Origin: Paraburkholderia nodosa
Lineage (GTDB): Bacteria > Pseudomonadota > Gammaproteobacteria > Burkholderiales > Burkholderiaceae
Reading direction: 5' to 3'
Length of the DNA stretch: 64,000 nt
Assembly: GCF_001718195.1 (NCBI RefSeq)
Contig: NZ_MCNV01000017.1
Coordinates: 1 to 64,000 of the forward strand
Part shown: positions 18,567 through 27,609 of the stretch, piece by piece
How positions within the stretch are numbered: the first letter of the stretch is position 1
Layout of the letters: each line of letters starts with the position of its first letter
Translations under genes and position numbers: made by a program
The notes under the pieces: generated by a model
What the model saw: only the letters and a program-made list of their open reading frames with translations
Database searches by the model: none
What the model was told of the DNA's origin: nothing

Positions 18567-20861
18567 ATGGTCACCACGCACAATCTCGGCTTTCCGCGCA
18601 TCGGCGCGAAACGCGAACTCAAATCCGGTCTGGAACGCTACTGGAAAGGCGAATCCTCGCGCGACGAACTGAAGGCGCTCGGCGCGCAACTGCGCAAGCG
18701 CCACTGGGAAAACCAGAAGGGTCTCGACTTCGTGCCGGCCGGTGACTTCGCGTTCTACGACCAGGTGCTCGACATGAGCTTCACGCTCGGCAACCTGCCC
18801 GAGCGCGTGCAGGGCTTCCACGGCGACAAGCTCGACAACTACTTCCGCGTGGCGCGTGGCCGCTCGGCGGCGGGCGCCGAGGACCATGCCGCGTGCTGCG
18901 GCGGCGTCGCGGCCGGCGAAATGACGAAGTGGTTCGACACGAACTATCACTACATCGTCCCCGAATTCACGGCCGATACGCAGTTCAACCTCGACACTTC
19001 GCGTCTTTCCGAGCAACTGCGCGAAGCCCGCGAACTGGGCGTGAAGGCCAAGCCCGTGATCATCGGGCCGCTCACTTACCTGTGGCTCGGCAAGGCCAAG
19101 GACGACTCGGACAAGCTGGCGCTGCTGCCGCGCCTTATGCCGGTCTATCGCGCACTGCTCGACTACTTCCGCGTGATGGACGTCGAATGGGTGCAGATCG
19201 ACGAGCCGATTCTCGTGACCGAACTCCATCCGGCCTGGCGCGCCGCGTTTGCGACGGCGTATGAAGGCTTCGAGCTGCGTAGCGTCAAGCTGCTGCTGGC
19301 CACCTACTTCGGCCAGCTGCAGGACAATCTCGACCTCGCGTGCTCGCTGCCCGTCGACGGTCTGCATATCGACGCGATCAACGCCCGCGAAGAAGTCGCG
19401 CTGGCCGCGCAAAAGCTGCCTGCACAGAGCGTGCTCTCGGTGGGCGCGATCAACGGCCGCAACATATGGAAGACGGATCTGAACGCCATGCTCGAATGGC
19501 TCGAGCCGCTCGCGAAGCAACTGGGCGAGCGCCTCTGGATCGCGCCGTCGTGCTCGCTGCTGCACGTGCCGGTGGATCTCGCGAGCGAAGAAAAGCTCGA
19601 CGTCGAAATCCGTTCGTGGCTCGCGTTTGCGCTGCAAAAGCTCGACGAAGTGAAGGTGCTTGCCACGGCGCTCAATGCCGGCCGCGACAAGGTCGCAGCC
19701 GAACTCGCGGCGAACGCCGCTGCCGTTCAGGCGCGCCGCGAGTCGCCGCGCGTGAACAACCCCGCCGTGAAGGCCGCGATCGCCCGCATCGATGCGCAGC
19801 TCGGCAATCGTCAGCACGCCTATGCCGAGCGCGCCGCGAAGCAGGCCGCACGCCTGAAGCTGCCCGCCTTCCCGACCACCACGATCGGCTCGTTCCCGCA
19901 AACGGCGGAAATCCGCCAGGCGCGCAGCCAGTTCAAGAGCGGCGCGCTCGACGACGCGAGCTACCAGGCCGCCATGCGCGCCGAAATCGAGCGCAGCGTG
20001 CGAGAGCAGGAGCAACTGGGTCTCGATGTGCTCGTGCACGGCGAAGCTGAGCGCAACGACATGGTCGAATATTTCGGCGAGCAGCTCGACGGCTACGCGT
20101 TCAGCCAGTTCGGCTGGGTGCAGTCGTACGGCTCGCGCTGCGTGAAACCGCCTGTTCTGTTCGGCGACATCAGCCGCCCGAAGGCGATGACGGTGGAGTG
20201 GATCACCTACGCGCAGTCGCTCACGAACAAGCCCATGAAGGGCATGCTCACGGGCCCGGTGACGATACTCAACTGGTCCTTCGTGCGTGACGACCAGCCG
20301 CGTTCGGTCTCGTGCTACCAGCTCGCGCTCGCCATTCGCGAAGAAGTGCTCGACCTGGAGAAGGCCGGCGTGGGCGTGATCCAGATCGACGAGGCCGCGC
20401 TGCGCGAAGGTCTGCCGCTACGCCGCGCGCAGTGGGGCGAGTATCTGCGCTGGGCCGTGGAATCGTTCCGCATCACGGCGAACGGCGTGGAAGACGAAAC
20501 GCAGATCCATACGCACATGTGCTATTCGGAGTTCAACGACATCATTGCGTCGATCGCCGATATGGACGCGGACGTCATCACGATCGAGACCTCGCGCTCG
20601 GACATGGAACTGCTCGACGCGTTCGACGACTTCAGGTATCCGAACGAAATCGGGCCGGGCGTGTACGACATTCACTCGCCGAACATCCCGACCGAAGCGC
20701 ACATCGTGCAATTGATGCAGAAGGCCGCCGGGCGCATTCCGGCAGAACGCCTGTGGGTCAACCCGGACTGCGGTCTGAAGACACGACAGTGGGCCGAGGT
20801 CATTCCGGCGCTGACCAACATGGTCGCTGCCGCCAAGGCGCTGCGCAGCCAGGTGCGATAA
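18567..20861 (+). CDS. metE: Cobalamin-independent methionine synthase
   Basis: 764 residues, the two-barrel MetE. Zinc ligands are visible: H650 and C652 in HTHMCYSEF and C735 in PDCGLKTRQW. It transfers the methyl of 5-methyl-THF (triglutamate) to homocysteine. The start MVTTHNLGFPRIG at 18567 is the conserved family start; the 33-residue upstream extension is not coding. The 5' leader is too short for a cobalamin riboswitch, leaving MetR as the visible control. Confidence 0.97.
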   Translation: MVTTHNLGFPRIGAKRELKSGLERYWKGESSRDELKALGAQLRKRHWENQKGLDFVPAGDFAFYDQVLDMSFTLGNLPERVQGFHGDKLDNYFRVARGRSAAGAEDHAACCGGVAAGEMTKWFDTNYHYIVPEFTADTQFNLDTSRLSEQLREARELGVKAKPVIIGPLTYLWLGKAKDDSDKLALLPRLMPVYRALLDYFRVMDVEWVQIDEPILVTELHPAWRAAFATAYEGFELRSVKLLLATYFGQLQDNLDLACSLPVDGLHIDAINAREEVALAAQKLPAQSVLSVGAINGRNIWKTDLNAMLEWLEPLAKQLGERLWIAPSCSLLHVPVDLASEEKLDVEIRSWLAFALQKLDEVKVLATALNAGRDKVAAELAANAAAVQARRESPRVNNPAVKAAIARIDAQLGNRQHAYAERAAKQAARLKLPAFPTTTIGSFPQTAEIRQARSQFKSGALDDASYQAAMRAEIERSVREQEQLGLDVLVHGEAERNDMVEYFGEQLDGYAFSQFGWVQSYGSRCVKPPVLFGDISRPKAMTVEWITYAQSLTNKPMKGMLTGPVTILNWSFVRDDQPRSVSCYQLALAIREEVLDLEKAGVGVIQIDEAALREGLPLRRAQWGEYLRWAVESFRITANGVEDETQIHTHMCYSEFNDIIASIADMDADVITIETSRSDMELLDAFDDFRYPNEIGPGVYDIHSPNIPTEAHIVQLMQKAAGRIPAERLWVNPDCGLKTRQWAEVIPALTNMVAAAKALRSQVR

Positions 20862-20875
20862 GGCGCTGAAGCGCC
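20862..20875. repeat. GGCGC-TGAA-GCGCC hairpin directly after metE
   Basis: The stem follows the metE stop codon immediately. Its core matches the inner stem of the soxB-soxD element (6181-6194, reverse orientation). Without a T-tract it is only a weak terminator candidate. Confidence 0.45.
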
Positions 20876-20947
20876 CCGAGCCATGGCGGGGATTCGGCTC
20901 GATGCGCGCGCCAGGGAAAGCGTTCGCAGGCGTTCATGTTCGTCTCC

Positions 20948-22276
20948 TCAAGCCGCGTCCGCCGGCTGGCCCACCGTGCTGCGCGCCATGAACCAGTAGA
21001 ACAGCGCCGCGCAGCCCGCAATCGCGCCGCCCATGATGAACGCCAGCGAATACGATCCGGTGCGGTCGACGATAAAGCCCGCCACGACCGGCGAGAACGC
21101 CCCGCCGAAATAGCCGCCGAAATTCTGGATCGAACTCACGGAAGCGACCATCGACGACGGGGCGATGTCGGCCGCGAGCGCCCACGCGTTGCCAATGGTG
21201 GCGGCGATGAACGCCAGCCCCAACGTCATCAGCGCGACGCTCGCGCCTATCGTGCTCGCCAATGGCAGCGCCGCCGCGCACACGCCCGCACCGATTGCAC
21301 CCACCACGATCAGCATGCGCTTGGCGACCATGGGCGAAGCTATGCGGCGATCCACGAGTTTCTTCGCGACCCAGCCCGCGACGATCTCGCCCGCCGCGCC
21401 GCCGAACCACGGAATGCTCGCGTAGATGCCCAGTTGTGCGAACGAAATATGAAAGCGATCGAGCAGATAGAGCGGCAGGAACACGAGGAAGATATTCCAC
21501 AGCCAGATCGCGCAGAAGTAGCCGAAGATCATGCCCCACACGCTGCGCGAGGCGAACAGCGCGCGCCAGCGAATGGCCGCGGTCGTGAGCGAGCGCTCGT
21601 GGCCGCCGCCGCCCGCTTCGATATAGGCGAATTCCTCTCGCGTGAGCCGCTTGCTTTGCGCGGGGTTGCGATAGAGAAAAAGGAACAGCACGGCGAAGAC
21701 GATGCCGATGGCGCCCGTCACGTGAAAGAGCGAGCGCCATCCGAAGGCGATCATCAACGCTACCAGCACGGCGGGCGCGAGCGCGGGGCCCCACTTCGAC
21801 GACGAATCCCAGATGCCGGTGGCGAAGCCGCGCTCCTTGGCGGGAAACCACGCGGCCGTGATCTTGGCGGAGGTCGGCCAGCACGGCGCCTCGCCCACGG
21901 CGAGCAGCACGCGCATGACGATGAGGCCCGAGATCGACCCAACGACGCCGGTGAGCCACGTCGCCACGCTCCACCAGATCATGCCCACTGCATAGGCACG
22001 TTTCGCACCGAAGCGGTCGATGATCCAGCCCGCCGGCAACTGCATCACGGCGTAGGTCCACGCGAACACCGTGCCCAGCAAGCCGATTTGCGTGCGCGTG
22101 AGGCCCAGGTCGTGAATCATGCCGGGCGCGGCGATCGCGAGATTCGCGCGATCGAGGTAGTTGATGATGCCGCCGAACAGCAGCCAGATCAGCACGCGCC
22201 AGCGAAAATTCGCGGCGGTGGTGGCTGCGGCAGTCGATTGTGTGGTGGATGCGGTTGCAACCAGCTCGTCGTCCAT
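20948..22276 (-). CDS. MFS transporter, anion:cation symporter type
   Basis: 442 residues, 12 membrane segments. The N-terminal motif NYLDRANLAIAAPGM and FAWTYAVMQLPAGWIIDRFG are hallmarks of the ACS group (phthalate, hexuronate, galactonate carriers). The ATG at 22276 has GAGGAGGAGA upstream; earlier in-frame codons have no site. No catabolic gene is adjacent, so the substrate is open. It converges on metE and diverges from the DUF4142 gene. Confidence 0.85.
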   Translation of the reverse strand: MDDELVATASTTQSTAAATTAANFRWRVLIWLLFGGIINYLDRANLAIAAPGMIHDLGLTRTQIGLLGTVFAWTYAVMQLPAGWIIDRFGAKRAYAVGMIWWSVATWLTGVVGSISGLIVMRVLLAVGEAPCWPTSAKITAAWFPAKERGFATGIWDSSSKWGPALAPAVLVALMIAFGWRSLFHVTGAIGIVFAVLFLFLYRNPAQSKRLTREEFAYIEAGGGGHERSLTTAAIRWRALFASRSVWGMIFGYFCAIWLWNIFLVFLPLYLLDRFHISFAQLGIYASIPWFGGAAGEIVAGWVAKKLVDRRIASPMVAKRMLIVVGAIGAGVCAAALPLASTIGASVALMTLGLAFIAATIGNAWALAADIAPSSMVASVSSIQNFGGYFGGAFSPVVAGFIVDRTGSYSLAFIMGGAIAGCAALFYWFMARSTVGQPADAA

Positions 22277-22682
22277 CCTGTCTCCTCCTCGTTGGCCTAC
22301 GTTTTTTTGCGTGCGCTTTTGCGCACGCTCGTGAGACTCAAACCGCGTTCGTGCCCAGATCGTGGGACTTTTCGCTGTAGCAGCAACGACGCGCGCGAGG
22401 GACATTGTGCGCCGGTTGGCGCGAATGGAAAACGCCGTATTGGCATAAGCGCATGACGTCGATGTGACTACGCGGTTCGTTATCTCTGTCGCATGCTCTC
22501 TTACCAACCGTTACACAAGCGAAGCAATCGTTTCACCTGAACGGCGAACGACTTCATAGAATTCCCCAGACCGTTGAGCAGCAAGGCGCCTCGCCACAAC
22601 GGTCCCGCGCAGAGCCGCACGAAAAGCCGCATGACACAGCCCTGCGCGGCAATCGATACCAACTACGCAGAAAGGAGTTCAC
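22277..22682. other. 406-bp divergent intergenic region
   Basis: It contains a perfect stem GCGTGCGC-TTTT-GCGCACGC at 22309-22328 in the 5' leader of the MFS gene, about 25 nt before its ribosome site. Otherwise no gene or clear operator is visible. Confidence 0.5.
22309..22328 (-). promoter_or_regulatory. 5'-leader stem-loop of the MFS gene
   Basis: 8-bp perfect inverted repeat with a 4-nt loop, followed on the minus strand by seven A residues and then the ribosome site. It may protect or regulate the transcript. Confidence 0.35.
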
Positions 22683-23252
22683 ATGACTCGCCTCTCGCTT
22701 GCCTCGCTCATCGCGGCTTCGGCCGCCAGCCTTTGCGCCGTGACGCTGAGCGCCCATGCGCAGACCCCCGCGCCCACCGCGGCTTCTGCCTCGACTTCGG
22801 CCGCACCCGGCAAGCTGCACGAAGCCGACAAAGCCTTCATCGCGGACGGCACGCAAACCGTCGCCACGCAGCGCGATGCCGCACGCATTGCCGATTCGCG
22901 CTCGACCGATCGCGAAGTGAAGGCTTTCGCGGAAAAACTGGTGGCCGACTATACGAAGCTGTCCGACTCGATGCGCGCGGCGAGCCCGCGCGGCGTGGAC
23001 GTGCCGCGCAACGACCCGGATGCGGCCGTGATCGGCAGCATCAATAACCTGCGCGGCGCGGACTTCGACAAGACGTATATCGAGCAGGTCGCGCTGGCCG
23101 GCCAGCAGAAGACGCTCTCGGCATTCCAGGCGGAGATCGCCTCGGGCCGCGACGCGGGCCTGAAGAAGGCTGCCACGGAAGGTCTGCCCGTGATCCAGGC
23201 CGACTATGCCAAGGCTCAGGAACTCGCCAAGCGCAAGCACCTGGCAGGCTGA
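22683..23252 (+). CDS. Secreted DUF4142 protein
   Basis: 189 residues with a Sec signal peptide (cleavage after SAHA, about 25), a short Ala/Thr/Pro/Ser linker, then one DUF4142 domain, a ferritin-like helical bundle by predicted fold. Typical motifs are LHEADKAFI near the start and a helix with VKAFAEKLVADY. The site AAAGGAGTT precedes the ATG. Function is unknown; many relatives are stress-linked periplasmic proteins. It is a single gene with its own terminator. Confidence 0.88.
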   Translation: MTRLSLASLIAASAASLCAVTLSAHAQTPAPTAASASTSAAPGKLHEADKAFIADGTQTVATQRDAARIADSRSTDREVKAFAEKLVADYTKLSDSMRAASPRGVDVPRNDPDAAVIGSINNLRGADFDKTYIEQVALAGQQKTLSAFQAEIASGRDAGLKKAATEGLPVIQADYAKAQELAKRKHLAG

Positions 23253-23271
23253 TGACGATGTGATGTGCGAA

Positions 23272-23298
23272 GGGGCCGGCCGCACGCGCGCCGGCCCC
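23272..23298. terminator. Convergent terminator, DUF4142 / TMEM175-like
   Basis: GGGGCCGGC (23272-23280) pairs with GCCGGCCCC (23290-23298) between two converging genes. The tail is only weakly T-rich. Confidence 0.6.
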
Positions 23299-23306
23299 AC
23301 TGCTGT

Positions 23307-23906
<600 letters not shown>

Positions 23907-24080
23907 CTGCGGAATCAAATTGCAAGAGATGTAAGGCGAGCGGCAAGTATCGCCGAAGTCGCCGCACGACGCCACGTAGGCGCTGAGGGATCGCAGGTGC
24001 GTATATTGCGCCGTACATGGCGCGCGCGTTCCTGGCCTATGATGGCCTCGAGCGCCACGCCCGGCCGCCCGCCTCGAATC

Positions 24081-24785
24081 ATGAACTCCACGACCTCCGT
24101 AACCCGCCACCGTCCCGAGCACCCTGAGCGGCCCGAGCGCCGCGTGCCCGTTTGGGACCTGCCCACGCGCCTCTTCCACTGGCTGACCGTCGTGCTCGTG
24201 GCGGCCGCTTACATCACGCAGCGCATGAACTGGATGCAGATGCACGTGCGCCTCGGCGAGACGCTGCTCGCGCTCGTGCTGTTTCGCATCCTGTGGGGCT
24301 GCTTCGGCAGCGAGACCGCGCGCTTCTCGCGCCTCGTCGCCTCGCCGCGCAAGGCGATCGAGCATCTGCGCCATCTGCTGCGGCGCGAGCCCGACGTCCA
24401 GGTCGGTCACAACGCGGCCGGCGGCTGGATGGTTCTGCTGCTGCTCGCGCTGCTGCTGGTCGAAACGCTCACCGGTCTCTACGACAACAACGACATCGCC
24501 GACGAAGGCCCGCTCAGCGAAATCGTGCCCGCGAAAATCGCCAATGCGATAGCCGGCCTGCACGCGTGGGGCTGGGACCTGCTCGCGGCCGCAGTCGTGC
24601 TGCACGTGTGCGCGATTGCCGTCTATGCCCTCGTGAAAGGCCACAATCTGGTCGGCCCGATGGTGAGTGGGAAAAAGCGCCTGCCCGCCTCGGTGCGCGC
24701 GCCAGCGCGCGGGTCGCTGTGGCTCGCGGCGTTGCTGATGGGGCTGTCGGGCGTCGTGGTGGCGCTGCTCGCCGCGTATGTTTGA
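24081..24785 (+). CDS. Membrane cytochrome b561 (di-haem b type)
   Basis: 234 residues, four-helix Ni-Fe hydrogenase-type/b561 cytochrome. VWDLPTRLFHW near residue 25 and the RLGETLLALVLFRILWG helix are typical; histidines in helices 1, 2, 3 and 4 (for example GLHAWGWDLL and VLHVC) would ligate two b haems. No partner cytochrome c is adjacent. The start is uncertain: the ATG at 24081 lacks a strong ribosome site and an in-frame ATG about 14 codons earlier is possible. Confidence 0.8.
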   Translation: MNSTTSVTRHRPEHPERPERRVPVWDLPTRLFHWLTVVLVAAAYITQRMNWMQMHVRLGETLLALVLFRILWGCFGSETARFSRLVASPRKAIEHLRHLLRREPDVQVGHNAAGGWMVLLLLALLLVETLTGLYDNNDIADEGPLSEIVPAKIANAIAGLHAWGWDLLAAAVVLHVCAIAVYALVKGHNLVGPMVSGKKRLPASVRAPARGSLWLAALLMGLSGVVVALLAAYV

Positions 24786-24870
24786 TGCCGGAAATTGCGG
24801 TGTAAAGCCCACGCGAAGCCCGCACAACGCGTAAAATCAGCGGCTCGTTTTCACTCGACAAGAATCATCG

Positions 24871-25122
24871 ATGGCTACCTACCTCGAATTGCTCGCCCAG
24901 AAGCGCGAACTCGACGAGCGCATCGAAGCCGCGCGCGCCGAAGCGGCGCACGAGGCGCTGGCCAATGTGCGCGAGGCAATCGCCGAATTCGGCTTCACGC
25001 CCGACGAGGTGTTCGGCAAGCCGCGCCGCGAAAAGACCGCGCGCCGCACGCGCAAGGCCGAAGGCACCGAAGGCAAAAAGCGCGAGCGCGCCAATCTGGA
25101 CCTGTTCGGCGACAACGCCTGA
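24871..25122 (+). CDS. Short H-NS-like protein without the DNA-binding motif
   Basis: 83 residues. The N-terminal half (YLELLAQKRELDERIEAARA) is the coiled-coil oligomerisation segment of the H-NS family as found in Burkholderiales. Instead of the usual C-terminal motif with WSGRG-like residues it ends in a Lys/Arg-rich tail (KPRREKTARRTRKAEG) and the protein stops. It could modulate full-length H-NS by hetero-oligomerisation or bind DNA through the basic tail; both are inference. It stands alone between the cytochrome and the glucarate genes. Confidence 0.7.
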   Translation: MATYLELLAQKRELDERIEAARAEAAHEALANVREAIAEFGFTPDEVFGKPRREKTARRTRKAEGTEGKKRERANLDLFGDNA

Positions 25123-25176
25123 CCGGCGCCACGCCCTCAACGAGCAAACAGGGCAGCAAGGCCCCTGTCGCAAGCA

Positions 25177-25209
25177 GCCATGCCGCGCGCCGGCTGGCGC
25201 GAGCATGGC
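25177..25209. terminator. Possible convergent stem-loop
   Basis: GCCATGC (25177-25183) pairs with GCATGGC (25203-25209) between the H-NS-like gene and kdgD, which converge. There is no T-run. Confidence 0.35.
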
Positions 25210-25225
25210 GTGAACACCGAACGCG

Positions 25226-26143
25226 TTACTGCGCGCCGAGCTTCTTGATCAGCACGTCGAGCTGCGCCACTTCCTCTTGCGTGAGATCGGTGAGCGGCGC
25301 GCGCACCGGGCCCGCGTCGCGGCCCACGAGCTTCGCGCCCGCCTTCACGATGCTCACCGCGTAGCCCGCGCGGCGATTGCGAATGGCGAGGTACGGCAGG
25401 AAGAATTCGTCGATGAGCTTGCCCACCGTCGCGTGGTCGTCGGCGGCAATCGCGCGGTAGAACTGCATGGCCGTCTTCGGAATGAAGTTGAACACCGCCG
25501 ACGAATACACGGGCACGCCCAGCGCCTTGTACGCCGCCGCGTAGACTTCGGCCGTGGGCAGGCCGCCCAGGTACGAGAAGCGGTCGCCCAGACGGCGGCG
25601 AATCGTCACCATCGCCTCGATCTCGCCCACGCCGTCCTTGAAGCCGATGAGGTTCTCGCAGCGGTCGGCGAGCTGCTCGAGCATGTCGGCGTTGAGCTTC
25701 GAATTGGCGCGGTTGTAGACGATCACGCCCATCTTCGGGACGGCCTTGCAGACCTGCTCCACGTGCGCGGCAATGCCTTCCTGCGACGCTTCCGTGAGGT
25801 AGTGCGGCATCAGCAGAATGCCCTGCGCGCCGTTGCGCTCGGCTTCCTGCGCGTATTCGATGGCCACGCGCGTGGCGCCGCCCGCGCCCGCGAGAATCGG
25901 CACCTTGCCCTTGCAGGTTTCGGTGGCCGTCTTGATGACCTGCGAGTATTCGCTCTTCGTGAGCGAGAAGAATTCGCCCGTGCCGCCCGCTGCGAACAGC
26001 GCGCTCGCGCCGTACGGGGCCAGCCATTCGAGGCGCTCGGCGTAGGTGCTCGCGCGGAAGTTGCCCTGCGCGTCGAAGTCGGTCACGGGGAACGAAAGCA
26101 GGCCTTCGGAGACGATTTGCTTGAGTTCTTGCGGCGTGGTCAT
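25226..26143 (-). CDS. kdgD: 5-dehydro-4-deoxyglucarate dehydratase
   Basis: 305 residues, DHDPS/NAL class-I aldolase superfamily. Schiff-base lysine K169 (LIGFKDG), tyrosine Y143 (VIVYNR) and GGTGE at 53-57 are present. It converts 5-keto-4-deoxy-D-glucarate to 2-oxoglutarate semialdehyde with loss of water and CO2. It is the last gene of a minus-strand run carrier-lactonase-gudD-kdgD, and its product is the substrate of the divergent aldehyde dehydrogenase. Confidence 0.94.
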   Translation of the reverse strand: MTTPQELKQIVSEGLLSFPVTDFDAQGNFRASTYAERLEWLAPYGASALFAAGGTGEFFSLTKSEYSQVIKTATETCKGKVPILAGAGGATRVAIEYAQEAERNGAQGILLMPHYLTEASQEGIAAHVEQVCKAVPKMGVIVYNRANSKLNADMLEQLADRCENLIGFKDGVGEIEAMVTIRRRLGDRFSYLGGLPTAEVYAAAYKALGVPVYSSAVFNFIPKTAMQFYRAIAADDHATVGKLIDEFFLPYLAIRNRRAGYAVSIVKAGAKLVGRDAGPVRAPLTDLTQEEVAQLDVLIKKLGAQ

Positions 26144-26194
26144 GGTCTTGATCCTGTTGCGAAGTCAGTAAAGGTGTTCAGTCGAAGACGGCGT

Positions 26195-27544
26195 TCAGCG
26201 CACGAGGCACGGACGCTTGTTGTCGAACTTCCAGTTGGGAATGAGGTATTGCATGGCGATCGCGTCGTCGCGCGCGCCGAGGCCGTGCTCCTGGTAGAGC
26301 GCGTGGGCCTTTTCCAGCTCGTCCATGTCGATCTCGATGCCAAGGCCGGGCTTTTGCGGCACCTGCACCTTGCCGCCCACGATCTGCAGCGGCTCGCGCG
26401 TGAGGCGCTGGCCGTCCTGCCAGATCCAGTGGGTGTCGATCGCCGTGATCTTGCCGGGCGCCGCGGCGGCTGCATGCGTGAACATCGCGAGCGAAATGTC
26501 GAAGTGGTTGTTCGAGTGCGAGCCCCACGTGAGGCCCCAGTCGTTGCACATCTGCGCTACGCGCACGGAGCCCTGCATGGTCCAGAAGTGCGGGTCGGCG
26601 AGCGGGATATCCACCGATTGCAGCTGGATAGCGTGGCCCATCTGACGCCAGTCGGTCGCGATCATGTTGGTGGCCGTGGGCAGGCCGGTGGCGCGGCGGA
26701 ATTCCGCCATCACTTCGCGGCCCGAATAGCCGTTCTCCGCGCCGCACGGGTCTTCCGCATAGGCGAGCACGTCGTGCTTGTCGCGGCACAGGCGGATGGC
26801 TTCCGCGAGCGACCACGCGCCGTTCGGGTCGAGCGTCACACGCGCTTCGGGAAAACGCTCGGCCAGCGCCGTGACCGCTTCCATTTCCGCGTCGCCCGCC
26901 AGCACGCCACCCTTGAGCTTGAAGTCGTTGAAGCCGTAGCGCGCTTGCGCGGCTTCGGCCAGGCGCACGACGGCATCCGGCGTCATCGCCTCTTCGGTGC
27001 GCAGGCGCTCCCAGTCGTCGCGGCCATCGGCGCCGCTCGCGTAGGCCAGATCGGTCTTGTTGCGATCGCCAATGAAGAACAGGTAGCCGAGCATCTCCAC
27101 TTCGCTGCGCTGCTGCCCCTCGCCAAGCAGCGCGGCAACGGGCACGTTCAGATGCTGGCCGAGCAGGTCGAGCAGCGCGGCTTCGAGCGCCGTGACCGCG
27201 TGAATCGTGGTACGCAGGTCGAACGTCTGCAGGCCGCGGCCGCCCGAGTCGCGATCGGCGAACTGCTTGCGCACGGTGTTGAGCACCGACTGCATATTGC
27301 CGATGGATTGGCCGACCACAAACGCGCGCGCATCTTCGAGCGTCTTGCGGATCGCCTCGCCGCCCGGCACTTCGCCGATGCCGGTGTTGCCCGCGCTGTC
27401 GCGCAGCAGCACGACGTTGCGCGTGAAGAACGGACCGTGCGCGCCGGAGAGGTTCAGGAGCATGCTGTCGCGGCCCGCCACGGGCACGACGCGCAACTCA
27501 GTCACAACGGGCGTGGCGTTCGGTTGAACGGTTTGTGTAGACAT
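26195..27544 (-). CDS. gudD: Glucarate dehydratase
   Basis: 449 residues, enolase superfamily. Catalytic K209-x-K211 (FKLKGG), metal ligands D239, E264 and N293, and H343 in WGSHSNNHF match GudD. It dehydrates D-glucarate to 5-keto-4-deoxyglucarate. The start MSTQTVQPNA at 27544 is used; the longer ORF reads through the lactonase gene. It lies 51 bp ahead of kdgD, same operon. Confidence 0.95.
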   Translation of the reverse strand: MSTQTVQPNATPVVTELRVVPVAGRDSMLLNLSGAHGPFFTRNVVLLRDSAGNTGIGEVPGGEAIRKTLEDARAFVVGQSIGNMQSVLNTVRKQFADRDSGGRGLQTFDLRTTIHAVTALEAALLDLLGQHLNVPVAALLGEGQQRSEVEMLGYLFFIGDRNKTDLAYASGADGRDDWERLRTEEAMTPDAVVRLAEAAQARYGFNDFKLKGGVLAGDAEMEAVTALAERFPEARVTLDPNGAWSLAEAIRLCRDKHDVLAYAEDPCGAENGYSGREVMAEFRRATGLPTATNMIATDWRQMGHAIQLQSVDIPLADPHFWTMQGSVRVAQMCNDWGLTWGSHSNNHFDISLAMFTHAAAAAPGKITAIDTHWIWQDGQRLTREPLQIVGGKVQVPQKPGLGIEIDMDELEKAHALYQEHGLGARDDAIAMQYLIPNWKFDNKRPCLVR

Positions 27545-27609
27545 GAACGGATTACCTGTAAAAGTGCGGCGCGCTGCGCCCTGACAATCGAAACCCTGGA
27601 TTGAAGCGG

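Noticed and set aside
25277..27604. Very long open frame on the plus strand opposite kdgD and gudD (775 codons)
   Set aside because: It is antisense to two genes with intact catalytic residues; the product is His/Arg/Ala-rich low-complexity typical of high-GC shadow frames.
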